From contig JACPEW010000026.1 in assembly GCA_016183305.1 (NCBI GenBank), positions 1 to 38,833 on the forward strand: a DNA stretch of 38,833 nt. The letters are read 5' to 3'. This document shows positions 33,332 through 38,833 of the stretch, one piece after another; the stretch's first letter is position 1; every line of letters starts with the position of its first letter. Source of the DNA: Candidatus Daviesbacteria bacterium. GTDB lineage: Bacteria > Patescibacteriota > Microgenomatia > Daviesbacterales > UBA10151. The notes under the pieces are model-generated. The model saw only the letters and a program-made list of their open reading frames with translations, was not told the DNA's origin and did not search any database. A program made the translations under genes and the position numbers.

Positions 33332-33883
33332 TTAAAACTTGACTGAAATATCTGCTTTTTCTTCTTCTCCCGCTTTGAAGAATTCTTCCTTTTGGAAGTT
33401 AAAAATAGATCCTACCCAGGCAGAAGGAATAGTTTCTAAATTATTATTTAAATCTAAAACATTAGTATTATAAAATTGCCTGGAAGCTGCTACTTTAGTT
33501 TCAGTATCAGAAAGCTCATCCTGGAGTTGTTTAAAGTTTTCTGAAGCTCTAAGTTGGGGATAGTTCTCAGCAACAGCAAACAGGGATTTTAAAGCCCCTG
33601 ATAACATATTATTGGCATCTGCTGCCTGATGAGGATCTTTTGCTCCCATTAAAGCTGTTCTTGCCTTAGTTACCTCTTCTAAAACTCCTTTTTCGTGCTT
33701 TGCATAACCTTTAACTGTTTCAACCAGGTTAGGAATTAAAGAGGATCTTCTTTTAAGCTGAACATCAATTTGGGACCAGGCTTCTCTAACTCTATTTCTA
33801 AGAGTTACTAAGGAATTATAAGTAGCAAGCAGCCATAAAATTGTTAAAACAACTATCCCAATAACAACGTATGTTGTAATCAC
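33332..33883 (-). CDS. lemA: LemA family membrane protein
   Basis: A 183-aa protein with one N-terminal membrane helix (3-22) and a long helical domain. [20 protein letters not shown] (26-45) and [21 protein letters not shown] carry the family signature. The role is poorly defined and often linked to HtpX-type proteases. The start is GTG, overlapping the polX stop by 4 bp. Confidence 0.95.
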   Translation of the reverse strand: MITTYVVIGIVVLTILWLLATYNSLVTLRNRVREAWSQIDVQLKRRSSLIPNLVETVKGYAKHEKGVLEEVTKARTALMGAKDPHQAADANNMLSGALKSLFAVAENYPQLRASENFKQLQDELSDTETKVAASRQFYNTNVLDLNNNLETIPSAWVGSIFNFQKEEFFKAGEEEKADISVKF

Positions 33884-35628
33884 ATCTTTATATTAAACCA
33901 ATCTGTAAAACTTGTCCAGTCCCAGGTATTAACAATATCTTTTTTAGTTACCCAGCCTCTTCTAGCAACAGCTACGCCAAACCTCATATTATCCATCTGG
34001 GAAACTTGATGGGCATCAGTATTAATAATAAACTTAACTCCAAACTTTAAAGCTTGTCTTATTAAATCATCTCTTAGATCCAATCTATTAGGATAAGCAT
34101 TTATTTCCAGTAGTTTCTTATTTTTAGCAGCTAACTTAAAAATTGTTTCCCAATCAATAACTGATGATTCCCTTTCATTAATCAATCTGTTAGAAGGATG
34201 GGAAATTATATCTACATAAGGACTCTCCAAAGCTTTAATTAATCTATTAGTAATTTTTTCTTTTAAAGAATGGTGGCCACTATGAATTCCAGCAATACAA
34301 TAATCAAGCATTGCTAAAGCCTCTTCAGGAACACTTAAAGAACCATCACCAAGAATATCTATTTCAAGTCCATTTAGTACCCGGATACTTTTTGTCCTCA
34401 GGTGTAAACTATGGATAAATTTTGTCCTCTTTTCTGTCCATTTAGTTATTTGCTCCTTGCTAACTGATGTAAAACCCGGAGGATGGTCAGAAATACCCAC
34501 ATAACTATATCCTAAACTTATAGCTTTTTTTACCATTACTTCTACTGGATCAACCCCTGGGCCATGGGAAGGATTTGAAATAGGATAACTGGAATGCAGA
34601 TGAAGATCGCCCTTAATATCTTCAAGTTTAACTAGGTTTGGTAATTTATGCTCTACAGCTGCTTCAATCTCCCCTGTATCCTCTCTTGTCTCTGGCGGGG
34701 GAGTCTGCATGCCAAGTAAACTATAAAGCTCCTCTTCTGTCTCGCATCTAATAATTCCATTATTTTGACTTTTCTTTATTCCATACTCACTGACTGAGTA
34801 TCCTTTTTGCTGAGCATACGTCCTCAAATGAATATTATGGCTTTTAGAGCCTGTGAAGTGCTGCAAAAGGGCTCCAAAACTATCAGGCTGGCCAACTAAT
34901 AAATCAGCTTGGATACCACTTTTAAGTACCACTGTAGCCTTGTTTTTCCCCTGGTCTAAAACTCTAACAATACCAGGAATCCTGCAAAAATAATCTACTA
35001 CTTCCTGAGAAGAATTTGAGCTGACAGCAAAATCCAAATCCCCTATTGTTGCCACCATCCTTCTTAAAGATCCCAAAGGATAAACTTGTATTACTGCTGA
35101 ATTCTTTTTTAAATATTCTAATATTTTATCTGCCTGGGCAGCTGCATATGGTAAAAGCATCCTATGATCTCTTTGATCTAAACTATGAAAGCCAAACATA
35201 ATTTTTTGGGCAATTTTGGCAGAAAATCCTTTGTCTACCAGTTCCCCTGTTTTAATTTGTTTTCTTAATTCTCCTAAATTTTTTACTCCCAATGAAGCTA
35301 TACTCTGAGCAGTTTTTGGTCCGACACCAGGAATATCTAAAAGCTCAAAAATAATTTGTGGTATTCCCTCTTCTACTTTCTCAAAATGTTTAACTTTACC
35401 TGTGGTAAACAACTCATTCAAATACTCTTGCAGTTTAGCTCCTAAAGCTGGAATTTGAGATAATTTTCCTTCCTGCCAAAGATCTTCTACCTCAGCAGTT
35501 GAGTGTTCAATAGAGGATGAAGCATTTTCATAGGCTCTGATTTGGAATATATTACCCACACCTTTAATGGTATAAGCAGCAGCTACATTTTTGAGGATCT
35601 TAGCCAGCTGTTGATTAGAGAATTCCAT
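33880..35628 (-). CDS. polX: DNA polymerase X family protein with PHP domain
   Basis: A 582-aa repair polymerase. The ATG at 35628 gives the normal N-terminus [19 protein letters not shown]; the frame is open 25 codons further up but those overlap the divergent endonuclease gene. The 8-kDa-like domain and helix-hairpin-helix ([17 protein letters not shown]) precede the palm with [17 protein letters not shown], whose DLD supplies the metal ligands. The C-terminal PHP domain has [12 protein letters not shown] and [11 protein letters not shown], as in bacterial PolX with 3'-5' exonuclease activity. A weak promoter (CTGCAA, 17 bp, TATATT at 35643-35638) precedes it. It heads the minus-strand run. 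Confidence 0.94.
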   Translation of the reverse strand: MEFSNQQLAKILKNVAAAYTIKGVGNIFQIRAYENASSSIEHSTAEVEDLWQEGKLSQIPALGAKLQEYLNELFTTGKVKHFEKVEEGIPQIIFELLDIPGVGPKTAQSIASLGVKNLGELRKQIKTGELVDKGFSAKIAQKIMFGFHSLDQRDHRMLLPYAAAQADKILEYLKKNSAVIQVYPLGSLRRMVATIGDLDFAVSSNSSQEVVDYFCRIPGIVRVLDQGKNKATVVLKSGIQADLLVGQPDSFGALLQHFTGSKSHNIHLRTYAQQKGYSVSEYGIKKSQNNGIIRCETEEELYSLLGMQTPPPETREDTGEIEAAVEHKLPNLVKLEDIKGDLHLHSSYPISNPSHGPGVDPVEVMVKKAISLGYSYVGISDHPPGFTSVSKEQITKWTEKRTKFIHSLHLRTKSIRVLNGLEIDILGDGSLSVPEEALAMLDYCIAGIHSGHHSLKEKITNRLIKALESPYVDIISHPSNRLINERESSVIDWETIFKLAAKNKKLLEINAYPNRLDLRDDLIRQALKFGVKFIINTDAHQVSQMDNMRFGVAVARRGWVTKKDIVNTWDWTSFTDWFNIKM

Positions 35629-35692
35629 ATTAATCGTAATATAGCACTTATTGACAATGCTTGCAGTATGTTTTAACTTATAGATAACCCAA

Positions 35693-36391
35693 ATGAAACC
35701 CAAAATCTCAAAGCGTTGGCCAGAGCGATCTGTTGAAACTTTCTTTGATATCTGGAACCCAGATATGGCTTATGTGCTTGGTTATTTCGCTGCTGATGGA
35801 TCCATGTATCAAAATAAGCGAGGCTCTTGTTATATTGCTTTTACTTCCACAGATAGAGATCTTATAGCTCAAGTCAAGAATATCATGAAAGTATCAAATA
35901 GAATTGAAGTCTACCAGGCTAAAGAGAAACCTAATCAGAAATTAAGATATACTTTGCAAATTGGCAGTAAATCAATTTTTGGCAAATTACTCAAACTCGG
36001 GTTCACTCCTAACAAAAGTTTAACTCTAAAGTTTCCTCCAGTTTCAGATGATCTTATAGGTCATTTCTTACGCGGGTATTTTGACGGTGATGGCTGCGCC
36101 TCATTTGTATACTACAAGCGTAAAAATAGGAAAAACTTACAAAGAATCCTAAATATGAGAATAAGATGTGGTAGTAAAGAATTTATCCAAATACTTCAAA
36201 ATAAACTTGCTGAAATAAAACACACTAAAGGGTTGTTATATTTCCATAGTGGCGCCTACGAACTAGTATATAGAGCTAAGGATGTGATAAAATTGTACAG
36301 CTTTGCGTACCCTACTTTAGTTGTACCTTGCTTAAAAAGAAAAAGAGATATACTAATAAAGGGACTTAAAGCATTTAATGTGGGGCCGTAG
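35693..36391 (+). CDS. Free-standing LAGLIDADG homing endonuclease next to an intron-bearing tRNA
   Basis: A 232-aa protein with two LAGLIDADG motifs, VLGYFAADG (28-36) and LRGYFDGDG (126-134). Both keep the metal-binding Asp (35 and 133), so it is a monomeric two-motif enzyme that looks catalytically intact. No splicing blocks are present, so it is not an intein. The reading frame ends ...NVGP-stop, and its last ten bases (36382-36391) are the first ten of the mature tRNA-Asp. The tRNA carries a group I intron with no reading frame of its own, so this enzyme is the best candidate to mobilise it from outside. A TTGACA (35651) upstream has no strong -10. Confidence 0.88.
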   Translation: MKPKISKRWPERSVETFFDIWNPDMAYVLGYFAADGSMYQNKRGSCYIAFTSTDRDLIAQVKNIMKVSNRIEVYQAKEKPNQKLRYTLQIGSKSIFGKLLKLGFTPNKSLTLKFPPVSDDLIGHFLRGYFDGDGCASFVYYKRKNRKNLQRILNMRIRCGSKEFIQILQNKLAEIKHTKGLLYFHSGAYELVYRAKDVIKLYSFAYPTLVVPCLKRKRDILIKGLKAFNVGP

Positions 36392-36656
36392 CTCAGTTGG
36401 TTAGAGCGCCTCCCTGTAGAATTGCAGCTCCCAAAGGAAACTTTGGGATGAATAATTCTGGGATAACGGTGAAGGCTAAAGTCTTTAAGATATGCAAATA
36501 CCGTGGGAATCCATTTAGGGTGGAGCGCCGTAGAGACTAGATACCAGAATACCTAAATCTTATTTCAAGATAAGGTAAAGATATAGTCCATGCCAATATG
36601 AAAATACTGGAGACCATGCACGGAGGAGGTCGCGGGTTCGAGTCCCGTCGGCCCCG
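36382..36656 (+). tRNA. tRNA-Asp (GUC) split by a group I intron
   Basis: Exon 1 is 36382-36417 and exon 2 is 36619-36656, giving a 74-nt tRNA. The acceptor is GGGGCCG/CGGCCCC, the D arm GCTC/GAGC, and the anticodon stem CCTCC/GGAGG has the loop CTGT|CAC with anticodon GTC. The variable loop is AGGTC and the T arm GCGGG-TTCGAGT-CCCGT. Discriminator G73 and the loop CTGTCAC match Asp identity. CCA is not encoded. The intron lies between U35 and C36. The only nearby promoter-like site is TTGCTT/TATACT (36328-36354, 15-bp spacer) inside the endonuclease gene, so co-transcription is likely. Confidence 0.93.
36418..36618 (+). other. Group I intron in tRNA-Asp anticodon
   Basis: A 201-nt intron. 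Exon 1 ends in U and the intron ends in G (36618), as group I requires. P1 is CUGU (36414-36417) with GCAG (36424-36427), giving the U-G pair at the splice site. P2 is CCCAAAG-GAAA-CTTTGGG (36430-36447). P3 is ATTCTGG (36455-36461) with CCAGAAT (36544-36550). P4 is ACGGT (36466-36470) with ACCGT (36500-36504). P7 is GACTA (36535-36539) with TAGTC (36584-36588). P8 is CTTAT with ATAAG (36559-36563, 36570-36574). It has no reading frame of its own. The set leaves little doubt; splicing should need no protein or only general helpers. Confidence 0.93.
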
Positions 36657-36743
36657 CTTGAAACTAAAGGGTAAATAGATTATCCAAAGATTTGGTAATT
36701 TTGTGCCTAAAAGTGCTCCAATCACTTCAGACGGAGAGTGAAC

Positions 36744-38051
36744 TTATTTTCCCTGATAAAGCGTATCGTATGAGCTGTTGTTAAAATTAACCTTAAATAG
36801 CTTCACATTCACTCCTCCTAGTTGTCCGGACAACTTTAGATAGAAAATCTGACCCTTAGTAAAAGCATTTGGATCAAAACTGGAAATCCAATCAGACTGT
36901 GACATCTTTAAATTAACTTTCCCAACAATATTTAAGGAACTGTCTAAAAGGGCAACAAAGACAGATCTGTTCGCTTGGTCTTTTACAGGCAGAACATTCA
37001 AAATTTTATTATTTTGATTCATATCGCAATAAAAAATATTTGCATTAGTTGGCATATTAGCTCCAGATATAATCTTTGTGATCTTCAGGCTTGTATTAGT
37101 GTCTAAAGAATAACCAGCATATCCACCATATCTAGGATGAGTTTTATCCATTGATTCATAAATACTATTGGAATTTAAAGCATATGGTATGCAGACTCCA
37201 GAGATTAAATCTCCATCTGACAAAGACTGAATAAAGGAAGAATAGGAACCGTCAATTGAACCTTCAGTACCTTTTTTGAACTTTTTAGCTGAGTAAACTT
37301 GGGCAGCTACAGGATCCGTAACAGGAACATTTATCTGGGAAGAAGAACTAGACGAAAAATTCTGTGTTGAACTATTGGTAGCAGGTTGAGCCAAACCTCT
37401 CCCAACAAGATCAGCTTTTCGAGAATTAAAATCAATTTTATAAATATTTTCTATTAAGTCTTTTCCTTTAGCTCTAAGGTAAAGTATTCCATCTTTGGTA
37501 TAAGCCAACACTTCAGAGCGTCCCTGTGATTGGCTTTCTACCTTAATGGTTAGTCTGTTCTCCAGTTCATATCTTTTTGTGAGACGAAGAATAAATAAAT
37601 CATTAGGGTCATTTTTTCCACCTCTCTCCACTAGAAGCACATTATCTAAGTCAGATAAACACATTTGCATATCTGGATTATATTTAGGTGGATGTTCTGG
37701 AATAACTGTCAATAAAGCTTTATCTAAATTAACAGAGTCTTCTGCAGAAAGGGATGTTTGTGTTTTTCCATAAACAACATAATGTCCTCCTTCTTTGTAA
37801 TAAACCTGTGAGTCTGTTCCGCCAGAAAAACCTAAAGTTGCACAATCAATTTGGTTAAGTTTATCAGGGGGAATGCTTTTTATTTGTTGTTCTATCGCTG
37901 ATACATCTGACAAAGATTCAACCTTATTTGTATTTGAAGATCGGCTTACTGGTAAAAATAAATTGGAATTTTTATAAAATAAAATTCCAAGCCCAAAAAG
38001 CAAGGTGGCAATAATGACAACCAAAATTGGACTAAAGCCATTTTGTCTCAT
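36744..38051 (-). CDS. N-terminally anchored protein of unknown function
   Basis: A 435-aa protein from the ATG at 38051, giving MRQNGFSPILVVIIATLLFG; an open extension to 38120 adds 23 residues that do not look native. The start has a short positive stretch and one helix (about 8-26), a pattern frequent in this lineage and like a pilin or prepilin leader. The exported part has two regions separated by a Ser/Asn-rich linker (NSSTQNFSSSSSSQINV, about 225-241). Cysteines are few. No domain is recognised. The 80 bp before tRNA-Asp and the stretch 38121-38304 hold no further clear gene. Confidence 0.7.
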   Translation of the reverse strand: MRQNGFSPILVVIIATLLFGLGILFYKNSNLFLPVSRSSNTNKVESLSDVSAIEQQIKSIPPDKLNQIDCATLGFSGGTDSQVYYKEGGHYVVYGKTQTSLSAEDSVNLDKALLTVIPEHPPKYNPDMQMCLSDLDNVLLVERGGKNDPNDLFILRLTKRYELENRLTIKVESQSQGRSEVLAYTKDGILYLRAKGKDLIENIYKIDFNSRKADLVGRGLAQPATNSSTQNFSSSSSSQINVPVTDPVAAQVYSAKKFKKGTEGSIDGSYSSFIQSLSDGDLISGVCIPYALNSNSIYESMDKTHPRYGGYAGYSLDTNTSLKITKIISGANMPTNANIFYCDMNQNNKILNVLPVKDQANRSVFVALLDSSLNIVGKVNLKMSQSDWISSFDPNAFTKGQIFYLKLSGQLGGVNVKLFKVNFNNSSYDTLYQGK

Positions 38052-38304
38052 TATCTTAACTATACCACAGTAATACCTACTTGTTGTAATGTTTGATATT
38101 GGTATAAAAGGCTTTTCCATAGGTGTTCAAAATTCGAAGCGTTAAGTCCGCATAGGCATGATATTTTAATACTTGCTGAAATCTTCTAATTTTTGAAGCT
38201 AAAAGTGTTCGAGTCCAGTTAGGCGCAGGTTATTTTGACCGCTTGTTGGTCCTTCATCAGTATAGTTTCCATATTCATCAAGCCTCGAAGCCACAAAAAG
38301 GGCT

Positions 38305-38692
38305 TCAGTAATAAACCGGCTTTGGTTCGCCTCTTGTTGAAGCATCAAATACATCTCCTTTTTGACCTCTTAAAACCAAGGCTTCCCTTACTATTGCTGC
38401 AATTTGTTTCGGATCTAACTTCCACTCTCTTATTTTATTAGCAATCTCTCTTTTCAAAGGATCAATATATATCCCTTCATCATAAGCCAATCTTTTAAGA
38501 GTTCTAACTGATTCAGATAGATGCTTATCTTTATCCTCATCTAATAAAGAATACCCATAATATGTTTTGTATCCTTCACCAGTTGAAATTCCATATACCA
38601 CTAAATTAAAAAGTTTCCTTTTAAGGTAGGGATCATGTAAATATTCAGAGAGATTTAAAGGATGAATGTATTTTGTTATGTGGTTGAGCAGA
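38305..38692 (-). pseudogene. Unknown gene cut off by the right terminal repeat
   Basis: The protein-like frame begins immediately inside the repeat edge (NLLNHITKYIHPLNLSEYLHD..., no ATG) and reads through GISTGEGYKTYYGYSLLDED to RGEPKPVYY and TGA at 38305. The first standard start is GTG at 38601, which would discard 30 plausible residues, and the frame hits TAG inside the repeat at 38695-38697. This fits a gene whose 5' end was removed by insertion of the repeat. Beyond the TGA the next frame reads TEALFVASRLDEYGNYTDEG up to 38196, so the 3' end may also be frameshifted. A GAAGCC/GGCTTC hairpin spans the stop. Confidence 0.5.
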
Positions 38693-38833
38693 TTCTAAAA
38701 CGAAATGCACCACTTTTAAGCAGAATTTCCCACTACAAATAGCCCTGCAATTGAAATTCAGTGCAGGAATTATCTATTAGGCAGGAATTTACCTATGGCC
38801 CTAAAGCTTTTAACCAGATCCTTTTCCAGTAGA
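38693..38833 (-). repeat. Terminal inverted repeat, right copy
   Basis: Exact reverse complement of bases 1-141. It carries the same frame tail on the minus strand (38832-38770) and ends inward at 38693, where it abuts the truncated gene. Both copies point the same end of the repeat toward the inside of the window. Confidence 0.9.

Noticed and set aside
35629-35703. polX starting at 35703
   Set aside because: The upstream 25 codons overlap the divergent endonuclease start, and homologous polX N-termini begin at [10 protein letters not shown].
36537-36725. Minus-strand open frame of 62 codons over the tRNA and intron
   Set aside because: It reads the antisense of the tRNA exon (DSNPRPPPC), the same artefact.
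38195-38230. tRNA-like TTCGAGTCC and AGGCGCA near the right end
   Set aside because: No matching 5' acceptor strand or T-stem pairing can be found within 95 bp upstream, and the opposite strand reads as the tail of a possible frameshifted gene.
1-38833. The window as a complete linear replicon with telomere-like inverted ends
   Set aside because: The repeat is exactly the length of a common assembler k-mer, carries what looks like a truncated gene tail, and the right copy cuts a gene. The interior is core chromosome (dnaE, gatCAB, rplS).

Overview
The window looks like a contig from a low-GC bacterium of the Candidate Phyla Radiation (Patescibacteria), most like the Microgenomates side. This is an inference from gene style: tightly packed genes with many start/stop overlaps, proline/threonine-rich wall proteins with a sortase, a short UDP-glucose dehydrogenase, and N-termini of the 'GFSPILVV' type. 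TGA, TAA and TAG all end ordinary genes here, so the code is standard and the lineage is not one that reads TGA as glycine.

Layout. Both ends carry the same exact 141-bp sequence in opposite orientation. From 0.3 to 7.2 kb lies an envelope cluster: a GH18-GH19 glycosidase fusion, a D-Ala-D-Ala carboxypeptidase, a bifunctional PBP1, a sortase, its LPATG substrate and a CAP-domain protein. From 7.2 to 13.5 kb are an MgtC/DUF4010 membrane protein, an unknown protein, an SGNH hydrolase, a Cys-rich copper-storage-like protein, a quinone-oxidoreductase-like protein, a flavin disulfide reductase and a 46-residue zinc-finger protein. From 13.6 to 18.1 kb is a decayed accessory island. It has serine-recombinase remnants at both edges, GC-rich palindromes, near-identical repeats between unknown cargo genes and a DUF2000 gene with an internal stop, and it ends at tRNA-Glu. 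From 18.3 to 22.0 kb are a small protein, a NUDIX hydrolase, a UDP-sugar dehydrogenase interrupted by an intein, and a gene split by an in-frame stop. From 22.0 to 35.6 kb a long minus-strand housekeeping run holds polX, lemA, a Tat-like metalloprotease, htpX, obg, gatC, gatA, gatB, dnaE, rplS, rnhB and yraN. From 35.7 to 36.7 kb is a LAGLIDADG endonuclease gene whose last codons lie inside a tRNA-Asp(GUC) gene that is itself split in the anticodon by a group I intron. The right end has an anchored unknown protein and a gene cut off by the terminal repeat.

How it fits together. The left cluster builds, trims and decorates the wall: PBP1 polymerises, the carboxypeptidase trims, the glycosidase cuts, and the sortase anchors the LPATG protein. 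The housekeeping run covers translation (gatCAB, rplS, obg), replication and repair (dnaE, polX, rnhB) and membrane proteolysis (htpX, lemA). Three kinds of self-splicing or homing element lie within 17 kb: an intein at the catalytic Cys of the dehydrogenase, a group I intron in a tRNA anticodon, and a separate homing endonuclease beside that intron. The tRNA intron with its overlapping endonuclease is the most interesting system in the window.
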